From NCBI GenBank assembly GCA_034928535.1, contig JAYFOV010000017.1, forward strand, positions 55,362 to 119,361: a DNA stretch of 64,000 bases, in the 5' to 3' direction. The notes under the pieces were generated by a model. That model had not been told where the DNA came from. It made no database searches and worked only from the letters and a program-made list of their open reading frames with translations. The stretch is from CAXXOK01 sp001604115. Lineage in GTDB: Bacteria; Bacillota; Clostridia; Christensenellales; Aristaeellaceae. Made by a program: the position numbers and the translations under genes. This document shows, one piece after another, positions 1-7,897 of the stretch (the first letter of the stretch is position 1; the number at the start of each line of letters is the position of its first letter).

Positions 1-77
1 AACAGCGAAAAAACCATGACCAGCAGCAATAGCGGCAATACAAAAAGGAATTCTTTCCACGTCATCCGGCGCTGCAT
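1..77 (-). CDS. Sugar ABC transporter permease, N-terminal fragment
   Basis: This is the first ~25 codons of a gene that runs off the left edge. The reading begins at an ATG preceded by a CTGGAGGTGAAAG ribosome site and gives a basic start (MQRRMTWKEF) followed by a run of hydrophobic residues, as in the first membrane helix of CUT1 sugar permeases. It lies directly downstream of a sugar-binding-protein gene on the same strand, which is the usual order (binding protein, permease, permease). The family call rests mainly on this context because so little of the protein is visible. Confidence 0.6.
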   Translation of the reverse strand, partial: MQRRMTWKEFLFVLPLLLLVMVFSL

Positions 78-339
78 GACTTTCACCTCCAGGGTTTGTT
101 TGCGGGCTTGCATCCAGACGCCATAGTGCTGTGGCGGTGACCCAGCCATGCGTGCCCTTCATATGCGATGCTGCGTTCCCATCGCGGCTGCCAATGCCGA
201 GCCATGCTATGCCGGTTGGGAAAGCGTTACATTTCAAGGCTTCTTAAACCGAAGGATGCGCTTCGCTGTCAGGAAACACCCGAAAAAAGCTGGCCTGCCA
301 CCGACCTGGGCTGCATGAATGGTATCCAGATATGGGAAA

Positions 340-369
340 GGCCGCCGGGCGCCTCTGCGCCCGACGGCC
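340..369 (-). terminator. Hairpin between binding-protein and permease genes
   Basis: A 13-bp GC-rich stem (GGCCGTCGGGCGC pairing with GCGCCCGGCGGCC, 4-nt loop) followed by TTT on the minus strand. It sits in the ~300-bp gap between the sugar-binding-protein stop and the permease start and probably acts as a partial terminator or RNA 3'-end stabiliser that raises binding-protein expression over the permeases. Nothing else was seen in 78-380. Confidence 0.65.
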
Positions 370-380
370 CAAAGGTTGCG

Positions 381-1571
381 TCAGTTCGCCAGTGCAGCCT
401 CCACAGCCGCAACAGTCGTGTCAATGTCCGCGCTGCCGCTCAGGAAGGGGTAAATCGCCTGCTGGAGCGCATCAGAAACCTTGGCGTATTCCGCACTCAC
501 CGGACGGGCAATGGTGGTTTTGAGTGCATTCTGGAATCCCACCATGCTCAGACGATCATCCGCGGAGGTGATGCGTTCATCCGTCAGCATCTTGTTCAGC
601 CCAGGCAGATAGCCGCCCTGCTGGCTCATGATCAGCTGCCCTTCCTCGCTGTTGAGGAACTGCATGAAGGCAAAGGCGCCTTCGGGGTTGGCGCTGTTTT
701 TGTTGATGGACAGCAGCCAGCCACCAACGGTGGAGCCGCCGGGCAGGGGCGCGACCGCGACCTGATCGGTGGTGATGGTGCCTTCGCTCTTGATGGCGCC
801 CCACTGATACGGCCAGTTGCGGGCAAACACGCTCTCGCCTTTGATAAAGCTGTTGGCAGTTTCGCCCTCGGTGTAGTTGAGGATGTTATCCGGCGTGGCT
901 TTGGCGTCGATGAACTGCTTCATGGCTTCCAGGCCGCCTTTGATGTCCGTCCAGTTGGCGGTAAACTCGTTGGCATTGCAAATCAAGCCCTCGTACAGCG
1001 CACTCTGGAACACGATGCCCGTGGTGGTGCCGCCCTGCCCGGCATAGGTTTCCGCCATGGCCAGCAGATCGGCCAGCGTATAATCCCCTGCGACAAGCTT
1101 GGCCGCATCGGCTTCGCTCACAATATCGGTGCGGAAGTACAGCAGTCCCAGATCAGGGAAGAAGGGCAGCACATACTGCTTGCCGTTGTACGTGCCCGAC
1201 GCCATGGAACCCGCATTGAAATCCGCGGCGTTCAATCCGGCATCTTCCAGCATCATGTCCAGCGGAAGGATGTACCCGGACGCGGCAAACTCGCCCGCCC
1301 ATACCACATCCAGGGAAAGCACATCGTAATCCGCGCTGCCGGCCTTCAGGGAGGTGGTCAGCTGCTCGCGCATGGCGCCGGAATCGTTGGTCATGTCCAC
1401 CCATTCCACCCGATAGGCATCCTGAGAGGCGTTGAAGGCATCGACCACTGCCTGCGTTGCAGGGGTGGAGTCCGCCTGTGCGGCCAATTTGATGGTAACC
1501 GGCTCCGCCAAAGCGAGGCCTGTGCTCAGTGCAAGCGCGATGGTCAAAAGAATCGCCAGCAATTTTTTCAT
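381..1571 (-). CDS. Extracellular sugar-binding protein (family 1)
   Basis: A 396-residue substrate-binding subunit of a CUT1-type sugar ABC importer. Residues 1-22 form a signal peptide (MKK, hydrophobic core, ALA-E cleavage site) without a lipobox cysteine. The mature part has the family-1 layout: early TIKLAAQAD strand, VVDAFNAS helix, 'YDVLSLDVVWAGEFA' segment, 'YVLPFFPDLGLLYFRTD' hinge region, and a late 'GGWLLSINKNS' strand followed by 'AFAFMQFLNSEEGQ'. The start has a good ribosome site (GGAGGGTACATCC-ATG). A permease gene follows downstream and a divergent AraC regulator lies upstream, so expression is probably regulator-dependent. The sugar cannot be told from sequence. Confidence 0.92.
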   Translation of the reverse strand: MKKLLAILLTIALALSTGLALAEPVTIKLAAQADSTPATQAVVDAFNASQDAYRVEWVDMTNDSGAMREQLTTSLKAGSADYDVLSLDVVWAGEFAASGYILPLDMMLEDAGLNAADFNAGSMASGTYNGKQYVLPFFPDLGLLYFRTDIVSEADAAKLVAGDYTLADLLAMAETYAGQGGTTTGIVFQSALYEGLICNANEFTANWTDIKGGLEAMKQFIDAKATPDNILNYTEGETANSFIKGESVFARNWPYQWGAIKSEGTITTDQVAVAPLPGGSTVGGWLLSINKNSANPEGAFAFMQFLNSEEGQLIMSQQGGYLPGLNKMLTDERITSADDRLSMVGFQNALKTTIARPVSAEYAKVSDALQQAIYPFLSGSADIDTTVAAVEAALAN

Positions 1572-1639
1572 GGATGTACCCTCCTACTCAATTCGTCCTG
1601 TTGGCAGGGAGCGTTGCCCTGTCTGTTCTCTGTGGTACC

Positions 1640-1668
1640 AGCATACCGGAATCTCGAGTTCCCGTATT
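1640..1668 (-). promoter_or_regulatory. Candidate promoter of the sugar-binding-protein operon
   Basis: On the minus strand a TATGCT -10 (1640-1645) lies 17 bp from a poor -35 (AATACG, 1663-1668). The weak -35, with an AraC-type direct repeat ending 2 bp upstream of it, fits an activator-dependent promoter. Confidence 0.45.
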
Positions 1669-1670
1669 TC

Positions 1671-1701
1671 ATATTTCCGATTTATATGTTATATTTCTGA
1701 T
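1671..1701. promoter_or_regulatory. Direct repeat, likely AraC-type regulator site
   Basis: Two copies of ATATTTC(C/T)GAT at 1671-1681 and 1691-1701, 20 bp apart start to start, so on the same DNA face. They lie between the divergent binding-protein and AraC genes. AraC-family proteins bind direct repeats about two helical turns apart, so this is the best candidate operator for the adjacent regulator. Confidence 0.5.
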
Positions 1702-1731
1702 ATCCACATGCAACATCTGGGAGGTGATCCC

Positions 1732-2922
1732 GTGGATGAGTACGAGCTGGCGCAAAGGGCGCGCTATGTGCATTATACCACACGCATCCCGGTTTTCTGG
1801 TACCGCGAAACACGGCTGATCTCCACCCTGCCGGAGCACCCCTCCCTGACCGCCACTGTGCTGGCTGAGGAAGGCGCGCCGCTATCCGGCCTCACGCTGG
1901 ATGTTACGGGCACGGGCAGTGTGCTGACAGTGGAAAACGCCTATGCCGAGCGATTTTTCTGCCTGCGGCTGGAAGGCGGCGATTTGCTCCTGCTTGGCCC
2001 CTACTGTCCGGACACCTTTACCCAAAGTGATGTTTTGCAGATGATCCGTTCCCTGCGTTTGCCCCTGCGCAAGCAGGAGCAGCTCACGGCGCATTATGCC
2101 GCCCTCCCGCGCTTCACAGAAATGAACGCCTACTACATTGGCCTGCTGTTGCAGCGTACCCTCTCCGGTGAGGGGGAATCCCCAGTCGCGCCTGTGGATC
2201 TGCCCAGCGATGAAGAGCTGGCACAGCGGTTTTATCAAAACACCTACCGCAACCGCATGCAGATGTTTCAGCACCCGCCATACTTTTTTGAGCAGGAGAT
2301 TACCCGGCAGATCATCGCGGGGGACAGGGAACGCGCCATGCAACTGCTGGCCGAGCTAAACCGCCTGACCCGCGCCACCCTGGCGGATAACCCCCTGCGC
2401 AGCCTGAAAAACTCCCTCATCGCCTCCGTGACCCTGTTCACGCGCGCAGCCATTCAGGGCGGCGTACCCAGCGACGAAGCTTTTACCATGAGCGATAGTT
2501 TCATCCAGACTATTGAAATGCAAAATGATGTGCGGCTGCTCTCTTCCATTGAGGAGGCGATCATCCAGCGTTTTATCCAGCGTGTGGAGCGCTACCGCCT
2601 CAAGCGCTATTCCCGGCTGGTGCGTGATACCATTGCCCGGGTGGATGAGCGCCTGTCCGAGCCCTTGAGCGTGCGCCAACTCGCCAGCCACCTGGCCGTA
2701 CATCCGGATTATTTGAGCAAGCGCTTCAAGCAGGAAACAGCTGAGGCGCTGCACACGTACATCCTCCGCCGCCGCGTGGAGGAAGCCGCGCATTTCATGC
2801 GCTACAGTGCCGATCACATCACGGACATCGCATCCTTCTACCAGTTTTCCTCCCAGAGCCATTTCACCTCGGTTTTCAAGAAATATATGGGCTACACCCC
2901 GCAGCAGTACCGCAATCTGTAG
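1732..2922 (+). CDS. AraC-family transcriptional regulator
   Basis: A 396-residue regulator with an uncharacterised N-terminal sensor region (about 1-290) and a C-terminal AraC double helix-turn-helix (about 295-396). Visible DNA-binding features are 'LSVRQLASHLAVHPDYLSKRFKQ' in the first HTH and 'ITDIASFYQFSSQSHFTSVFKKYMGYTPQQYR' in the second, the family signature. A longer in-frame opening exists upstream but overlaps the divergent gene. The GTG at 1732 is chosen because GGGAGGTGAT lies just upstream and the protein then starts with a plausible cytoplasmic sequence (DEYELAQRARYVHY). No membrane segments are evident. It probably activates the divergent sugar ABC operon. Confidence 0.88.
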   Translation: MDEYELAQRARYVHYTTRIPVFWYRETRLISTLPEHPSLTATVLAEEGAPLSGLTLDVTGTGSVLTVENAYAERFFCLRLEGGDLLLLGPYCPDTFTQSDVLQMIRSLRLPLRKQEQLTAHYAALPRFTEMNAYYIGLLLQRTLSGEGESPVAPVDLPSDEELAQRFYQNTYRNRMQMFQHPPYFFEQEITRQIIAGDRERAMQLLAELNRLTRATLADNPLRSLKNSLIASVTLFTRAAIQGGVPSDEAFTMSDSFIQTIEMQNDVRLLSSIEEAIIQRFIQRVERYRLKRYSRLVRDTIARVDERLSEPLSVRQLASHLAVHPDYLSKRFKQETAEALHTYILRRRVEEAAHFMRYSADHITDIASFYQFSSQSHFTSVFKKYMGYTPQQYRNL

Positions 2923-2934
2923 CCGGGCAGCGGC

Positions 2935-2970
2935 AAAGCACCCTGGGAGCATATGCTCCCAGGGTGCTTT
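2935..2970. terminator. Bidirectional terminator (perfect 18-bp palindrome)
   Basis: AAAGCACCCTGGGAGCAT followed immediately by its exact reverse complement, giving A-rich and T-rich ends on both strands. It lies between the convergent araC-type gene and pstS and should terminate both. Confidence 0.9.
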
Positions 2971-3000
2971 GCGCCGATGGTTTAAGGGTTGCCGCTTTGC

Positions 3001-3843
3001 TTAGAGTGCTTCCCACTCGGTCACTTCGCCGGTAAAGATCTGGCGACTTTGCTCCACTTCCAGATTTTCGATGGCATTGGCTTGGTTCACGATCACGGCA
3101 ATGCCGTCCATCGCAACCACCGTGGGGATCAGGCCTGCTTCCAGCTCGCTGTCTTTGAGCTGGCGGCTAGCCATGCCGATGTCAAAGGTGCCGTCGATAG
3201 CGCCCTGCATGCCGGTGGTGCTGTCGCTGATCTGCACTTCGATCTCCACATCCGCATGGATGGCCTTATAGGCTTCGGCAAGCTTTTCCATCAACGGGCC
3301 CACGGAGGAGCTGCCGCCGACAACGATCTTGCCTGCCACAGGAGCCGCCGTGTAGGGCGCAGCTTCCAGCTCCACATACTTGTTGCCCAGCACGATTTGC
3401 TGGCCTTCAGCGCTCAGGATCCAGGCGATGAAGTCCTTGGCGGTATCGCTCAGGCCTTCCTTGACGGCAATATTGAAGGGACGGGCAACGCTGTAGGTGC
3501 CGTTTTTCACATTTTCAGGAGTCGCTTCCACACCGGCCACTGTCACGGCCTTGACGGTGTCGCCCAGCGAGCCCAGAGAAATGTAGCCGATCGCGTTCTC
3601 GTCGCTCTCCACAGTGGTAATCACCTGCGCGGTGTTGTTCTGGATCACGGCGTCTTCATAAGTGTGGTCTACCTTTTTGCCGTCGGCATCCTTGGCTTCG
3701 ACACCCGTCAGTTCCACAAACGCGCCGCGCGTGCCGCTGCCGGCTTCACGGCTCACCACAGTGATCTCGGTGGCGGCCATAGCGCCGCCCACAATGCCCA
3801 TAACCAGCGCGATGCTCAGCAGGATACCCATTACTTTCTTCAT
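3001..3843 (-). CDS. pstS: Phosphate-binding protein PstS, circularly permuted order
   Basis: A 280-residue phosphate ABC transporter substrate-binding protein, divergent from pstCAB. Residues 1-23 are a signal peptide ending AMA-A with no lipobox cysteine. All PstS signature blocks are present but in swapped order. The half that is normally C-terminal comes first (VVSREAGSGTR at 29-39, AIGYISLG at 84-91, RPFNI at 121-125, DFIAWILSAEGQ at 137-148). The half that is normally N-terminal follows (VVGGSSSVGPLMEKL at 174-188, DIGMASR at 221-227, DGIAVIVN at 246-253) and ends at FTGEVTEW plus three residues. The start at 3843 gives a 10-nt spacing to GGAGG; an ATG nine bases upstream is too close. 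A Pho-box promoter lies upstream. Confidence 0.9.
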   Translation of the reverse strand: MKKVMGILLSIALVMGIVGGAMAATEITVVSREAGSGTRGAFVELTGVEAKDADGKKVDHTYEDAVIQNNTAQVITTVESDENAIGYISLGSLGDTVKAVTVAGVEATPENVKNGTYSVARPFNIAVKEGLSDTAKDFIAWILSAEGQQIVLGNKYVELEAAPYTAAPVAGKIVVGGSSSVGPLMEKLAEAYKAIHADVEIEVQISDSTTGMQGAIDGTFDIGMASRQLKDSELEAGLIPTVVAMDGIAVIVNQANAIENLEVEQSRQIFTGEVTEWEAL

Positions 3844-3879
3844 GATGGTCATTTCCTCCCTTTTCTTTGGCTCGTGCAT

Positions 3880-3933
3880 AGCATACATCGGCATTGTTAA
3901 GCCACAATGCTCGCAAGGTTAAGAGTATGTAAA
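3880..3933 (-). promoter_or_regulatory. pstS promoter with Pho box
   Basis: Minus-strand hexamers TTTACA (3928-3933), TTAACC (3917-3922), degenerate AGCATT (3906-3911) and TTAACA (3895-3900) recur every 11 bp. Nine bases further comes a TATGCT -10 (3880-3885). TTAACA-like repeats with 11-bp period are the known PhoP-binding layout in Bacillota. Confidence 0.8.
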
Positions 3934-3976
3934 ATCCGGCGTATCCCCACACTGCTTTTTAAGGAATGTACACGAT

Positions 3977-4030
3977 TTTACACGGATTTAACACGGCACA
4001 TACGCACCCCTAACACGGCAACGCTATCCT
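3977..4030 (+). promoter_or_regulatory. pstC operon promoter with Pho box
   Basis: Plus-strand hexamers TTTACA (3977), TTAACA (3988), degenerate CATACG (3999) and CTAACA (4010) have an 11-bp period. They are followed nine bases later by TATCCT (4025-4030) as -10. The array has the same architecture, including the degenerate third unit, as the pstS promoter on the other strand. Confidence 0.78.
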
Positions 4031-4059
4031 TATTGATGTACGAAAGCGAGGCGGATTGG

Positions 4060-4923
4060 ATGAGGCTCAAGGAAAACGTGATGCGGTGGGTGTTTGCTGC
4101 GGCAGCCAGCGTGTGCATCGCGGCAGTGGCACTGATCTGTATTTTCCTGTTTGCAAACGGCATCCCATTTTTTCAGAAGATCGATCTGTTTGCCTTCCTG
4201 GGCGGCACCAAGTGGGCGCCGGATGTAAACGATTCCGGCAGTGGTTTGTATGGCATCCTGCCCATGATCGTGGGCAGCCTGTATGTGACGGCGGGTGCGC
4301 TGATCATCGGCGGCCCCATTGGTGTGCTTGGCGGCATTTACCTGGCGCGTTTTTGCCCGGAATGGCTGCGTAAGGCACTCATGCCGATGGTGGCGCTCAT
4401 GGCCGGTGTGCCGTCGGTGGTCTATGGCTTCTTCGGCATCACCATTTTGGTGCCCATGGTGCGCAATCTCTTTGGCGGCAACGGTTTTAGCATCCTCACC
4501 GCCTGTATATTGCTGGGAATCATGATCCTGCCCACCGTGCTCCAGTTAACGTACAGCTCCGTGCGCGCGGTGCCGGAACATTACTTTGAAGGCAGCCTGG
4601 CGCTTGGCGCCACGGAGGAGCGCAGCGTGTTCCGCGTGGTAGCGCCCGCCGCCAAGAGCGGCATCCTCGCCGCGGTGGTGCTGGGCATTGGCCGCGCCAT
4701 CGGCGAAACCATGGCTGTGGTCATGGTGGCCGGCAATCAGGCGCGCATGCCAAAGGGTTTACTCAAGGGCATCCGTACCATGACCAGCAACATTGTCACC
4801 GAGATGGGCTATGCGGCCGATTTGCACCGGGAGGCGCTCATTGCCACGGGCGTGGTGCTGTTTGTGTTCATCCTGCTGATCAATCTGCTGTTTTCGGCAC
4901 TCAAGAGGAGGGAAAACGCATGA
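4060..4923 (+). CDS. pstC: Phosphate ABC transporter permease PstC
   Basis: A 287-residue inner-membrane permease of the PstSCAB importer. It shows about six hydrophobic helices, a long external loop after helix 1 (FAFLGGTKWAPD), and the PstC features 'LYGILPMIVGSLYVT', 'AGVPSVVYGFFG' and the EAA-type cytoplasmic loop 'EGSLALGATEERSVFRVVAPAA'. Longer in-frame openings exist, but the ATG at 4060 has GCGAGGCGG at a sensible distance and gives MRLKENVMR, a normal basic start. The stop overlaps the pstA start (ATGA), so the two are translationally coupled. Confidence 0.95.
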   Translation: MRLKENVMRWVFAAAASVCIAAVALICIFLFANGIPFFQKIDLFAFLGGTKWAPDVNDSGSGLYGILPMIVGSLYVTAGALIIGGPIGVLGGIYLARFCPEWLRKALMPMVALMAGVPSVVYGFFGITILVPMVRNLFGGNGFSILTACILLGIMILPTVLQLTYSSVRAVPEHYFEGSLALGATEERSVFRVVAPAAKSGILAAVVLGIGRAIGETMAVVMVAGNQARMPKGLLKGIRTMTSNIVTEMGYAADLHREALIATGVVLFVFILLINLLFSALKRRENA

Positions 4924-5825
4924 CCGCTACCCAACGCAAGCACAGCGCGCCCGCCCAACTGCGGCAGCGCTTGACCCAATGGGGTTTTCACTGGCTGCTC
5001 CGCTGGAAGCGCCACCCCATATCCGCGCTGATGCGGCTCATCAGCACCCTATGCATGGCGCTTACGCTGTTTGCACTGCTCGCCGTCGTGGTGGATATCC
5101 TCATCAAAGGCATCCCCAACCTTACGCCGGAGCTGTTTTCCCTGGAGTATACCTCCACAAACCAAAGCCTGCTTCCCTCGCTGGTCAATACCTTCATCAT
5201 CACCGCGCTGGCACTGTTCATCGCCGTCCCGCTGGGGATCGGTGGCGCAGTGTACCTGAGCGAGTACTCCCAGCGGGAGAGCTTCCTGGTCAAGTCCGTG
5301 CGCCTGACGGCGGAAACGTTAGCCGGCATCCCCAGCATCATCTATGGCCTGTTTGGTATGATGTTTTTCGTGGTCACGCTCAAGTTGGGGCTTTCCCTGC
5401 TGTCGGGCGCGCTCACCCTGAGCCTGATGATCCTGCCGCTGATCCTGCGCACGACGGAGGAAGCCCTGCTCTCCGTGCCGGACGGCTACCGTGAGGGCAG
5501 CTACGGCCTTGGCGCGGGCAAATTGCGCACAGTATGGCGCATCGTGCTGCCGCCGGCAGCGCCGGGCATCCTGGCCGGTGTGGTGCTGGCCATCGGCCGC
5601 ATCGTAGGCGAAACAGCGGCCATGCTTTTCACCGCTGGCACCGTGGCACAGCTGCCCAAGGGGCTTTTATCCTCCGGGCGCTCGCTGGCCGTACACATGT
5701 ACGTGCTCTCCGGCGAAGGGCTGCACATTGGCTCGGCCTACGCCACTGCCACCATCCTGCTGCTGTTTGTGACCGCAATGAATGGCCTGAGCGCCCTCAT
5801 TTCCAGGAAAATTGTAAAGGAGTAA
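4920..5825 (+). CDS. pstA: Phosphate ABC transporter permease PstA
   Basis: The second permease of the phosphate importer, 301 residues. After a basic N-terminal stretch of about 40 residues come six hydrophobic segments. PstA hallmarks include 'LVNTFIITALALFIAVPLGIGGAVYLSEY', 'ETLAGIPSIIYGLFG' and the coupling loop 'EGSYGLGAGKLRTVWRIVLPPA'. The ATG overlaps the pstC stop and an AGGAGGG site lies inside the end of pstC. The gene ends three bases before pstB. Confidence 0.96.
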   Translation: MTATQRKHSAPAQLRQRLTQWGFHWLLRWKRHPISALMRLISTLCMALTLFALLAVVVDILIKGIPNLTPELFSLEYTSTNQSLLPSLVNTFIITALALFIAVPLGIGGAVYLSEYSQRESFLVKSVRLTAETLAGIPSIIYGLFGMMFFVVTLKLGLSLLSGALTLSLMILPLILRTTEEALLSVPDGYREGSYGLGAGKLRTVWRIVLPPAAPGILAGVVLAIGRIVGETAAMLFTAGTVAQLPKGLLSSGRSLAVHMYVLSGEGLHIGSAYATATILLLFVTAMNGLSALISRKIVKE

Positions 5826-5828
5826 CCC

Positions 5829-6578
5829 ATGAGCAAGATTGACATTCGGGATCTGAATCTCTTTTATGACGATATGCAGGCGCTCAAAAACGTGAATCTT
5901 TCCATCGAGGCCAACCGCATCACGGCGTTCATCGGCCCGTCCGGCTGCGGTAAGTCCACGTTGCTCAAGACCCTCAACCGCATGAATGATTTGGTGCTGG
6001 GGTGCCGCGTTACAGGAAGCGTGACGCTGGATGGCGAAGATATTTATGGCAATCTGGATGTGAACCTGCTGCGCAAGCGGGTGGGCATGGTGTTCCAAAA
6101 ACCGAACCCCTTCCCCATGAGCATTTATGATAACATCGCTTACGGCCCACGCACGCATGGCGTGCGCCGCAAGGCTATGTTGGATGAAGTGGTGGAAAAA
6201 TCCCTCCAGGATGCCGCCATTTGGGATGAACTCAAGGACAGGCTGCCAAAGAGCGCGCTGGGGCTTTCCGGCGGGCAGCAGCAGCGCCTGTGCATCGCGC
6301 GCGCACTGGCCGTACAGCCCGAAGTGCTCTTGATGGATGAGCCTACCAGCGCGCTGGATCCCATCTCCACCGGGAAGATCGAGGAGCTGGCCTTGCAACT
6401 CAAGGAAAAATACACCTTGGTTATGGTGACCCACAACATGCAGCAGGCGCTGCGCGTGAGTGATGCAACCGCGTTCTTTTTACTGGGCGATGTGGTGGAG
6501 TATAACGATACTGAAAAGCTCTTTTCCATGCCCCGCGACAAGCGCACCGAGGACTACATCACAGGGAGGTTTGGCTGA
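5829..6578 (+). CDS. pstB: Phosphate ABC transporter ATPase PstB
   Basis: The 249-residue ATPase that powers the Pst importer. Walker A GPSGCGKST is at residues 36-44, followed by the PstB-specific 'LNRMNDL', Q-loop 'VGMVFQKPNPFPMSIYDNIAYG', signature 'LSGGQQQRLCIARALA', Walker B 'LLMDEPTSALDP' and H-loop 'MVTHNMQQA'. Length and motifs match the family closely. AAAGGAGT lies just upstream, and the stop overlaps the phoU start by one base. Confidence 0.97.
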   Translation: MSKIDIRDLNLFYDDMQALKNVNLSIEANRITAFIGPSGCGKSTLLKTLNRMNDLVLGCRVTGSVTLDGEDIYGNLDVNLLRKRVGMVFQKPNPFPMSIYDNIAYGPRTHGVRRKAMLDEVVEKSLQDAAIWDELKDRLPKSALGLSGGQQQRLCIARALAVQPEVLLMDEPTSALDPISTGKIEELALQLKEKYTLVMVTHNMQQALRVSDATAFFLLGDVVEYNDTEKLFSMPRDKRTEDYITGRFG

Positions 6579-7231
6579 TGAAGAATCGCTTTGACGAACA
6601 GGTGGAGGTTTTGAACACCCAGATGATCGAAATGGGCGCGATGATCGAAACGACCATCGAAGGCGCATGCGATGCGCTGCTCAACGGCGACCTGACCAAA
6701 GCCCGCGCCATCATGGACGCCGATACTGTGGTGGATCGCAAGGAGCGCGAGATCGAGAGCCTGTGCCTGCGCATGCTGCTCACCCGCCAGCCTGTGGCGC
6801 ACGACCTGCGCGTGGTGTCATCCGCCCTTAAAATGATCACCGATATGGAGCGCATCGGCGATCAGGCTGCTGACATCAGCGAAATCGTGACGATGATGGA
6901 CTATTCCGCCATCAAGCAGCCCGCGCACTTTGCCGCCATGGCACGCGCAGCGATCGACATGGTGCACAGAGCCATTGACGCCTATGTGCGCCGCGATGTG
7001 GTGCTTGCCCGGGATGTGATCCAGAGTGATGACACGGTGGATGGGTTGTTTACCGATGTCAAAAATGAGCTGATCGAACTGCTTGCTGCGGATTCTGCCC
7101 GGGGCGGCGAAGCACTGGATCTGCTGATGATCGCCAAATATTTTGAGCGCATCGGGGATCACGCCACCAACATTGCCGAATGGGTGGAATACTCTGTGAC
7201 AGGCTATTATAAAGGGGAAGAGCTCCGATGA
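6578..7231 (+). CDS. phoU: Phosphate signalling protein PhoU
   Basis: A 217-residue all-helical protein made of two PhoU three-helix bundles. Metal-ligand motifs 'ERIGDQAADISE' (about 90-101) and 'ERIGDHATNIAEW' (about 191-203) are both intact. PhoU links the PstSCAB transporter to the sensor kinase and restrains phosphate uptake and regulon activation when phosphate is plentiful. It begins inside the pstB stop and overlaps the response-regulator start by four bases, so the whole set is one operon. Confidence 0.95.
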   Translation: MKNRFDEQVEVLNTQMIEMGAMIETTIEGACDALLNGDLTKARAIMDADTVVDRKEREIESLCLRMLLTRQPVAHDLRVVSSALKMITDMERIGDQAADISEIVTMMDYSAIKQPAHFAAMARAAIDMVHRAIDAYVRRDVVLARDVIQSDDTVDGLFTDVKNELIELLAADSARGGEALDLLMIAKYFERIGDHATNIAEWVEYSVTGYYKGEELR

Positions 7232-7896
7232 TACACGTGGTGGAGGATGATGACGGCGTCCGCGAACTGGAGCTCTACGCATTGCAGCAAGCCGGCTTCA
7301 CTGCGGAGGGCTTCAGCAATACGGCTGCCTTTCGCGCAGCGATGGCCAAAACGTTGCCCGCGCTGGTGCTCCTGGATGTAATGCTGCCCGGCGAGGATGG
7401 CGTTGCTTTGCTGCAAAGCCTGCGCCGTGATCCCCGCACCAAGCGCCTGCCTGTTATCCTGGTCACAGCCAAAGGCGCGGAGATGGACAAGGTACGCGGG
7501 CTGGATTCCGGCGCGGACGATTACCTGACCAAACCTTTTGGCATCATGGAGCTGCTGGCGCGCGTGCGGGCTTTGCTGCGGCGCAGCGAAGAGGCGCGTC
7601 CCGCGCCGCTGCTGAAAGTAGCCGATGTGCAGCTGGACCGTGAACGCCACCTGGTCACGGCCGGGGAGCACACGGTGGAGCTGACGCACATGGAGTTTGA
7701 GCTGCTGGCTTTTTTGATGGCACACGCCGGCAAGGCAGTCACCCGGGAGGTGCTGCTGGACGATGTCTGGGGCATCGGTTTTGCGGGCGATACACGCACC
7801 GTGGATGTGCACATCCGCTCCCTGCGGCAAAAGCTGGGCGAGCATAGCAGGCTGATCCTCACCGTGCGCGGGGTTGGCTATAAGTTGGAGGGCTAG
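7228..7896 (+). CDS. phoB: Phosphate-type response regulator (PhoB/PhoP)
   Basis: A 222-residue OmpR-family regulator. The receiver domain (1-~118) has acidic residues EDD at 6-8, phosphoacceptor D50 in 'LLDVMLPGEDG', a conserved Thr in 'VTAKG' and Lys in 'LTKPF'. The C-terminal winged helix (about 128-222) shows 'LTHMEFELLAFLMAHAGKAVTREVLLDDVWG' and 'RTVDVHIRSLRQKLGE'. Its position between phoU and a sensor kinase makes it the phosphate regulator, and the 11-bp-phased boxes upstream of pstS and pstC are its likely targets. It could equally be named phoP by Bacillus convention. Confidence 0.93.
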   Translation: MIHVVEDDDGVRELELYALQQAGFTAEGFSNTAAFRAAMAKTLPALVLLDVMLPGEDGVALLQSLRRDPRTKRLPVILVTAKGAEMDKVRGLDSGADDYLTKPFGIMELLARVRALLRRSEEARPAPLLKVADVQLDRERHLVTAGEHTVELTHMEFELLAFLMAHAGKAVTREVLLDDVWGIGFAGDTRTVDVHIRSLRQKLGEHSRLILTVRGVGYKLEG

Positions 7897-7897
7897 T

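Noticed and set aside
168..1700. A 510-codon plus-strand open frame opposite the sugar-binding protein
   Set aside because: It is antisense to a clear signal-peptide-bearing protein, has no ribosome site and low-complexity His/Gly/Arg composition; it is a by-product of high-GC codon use.
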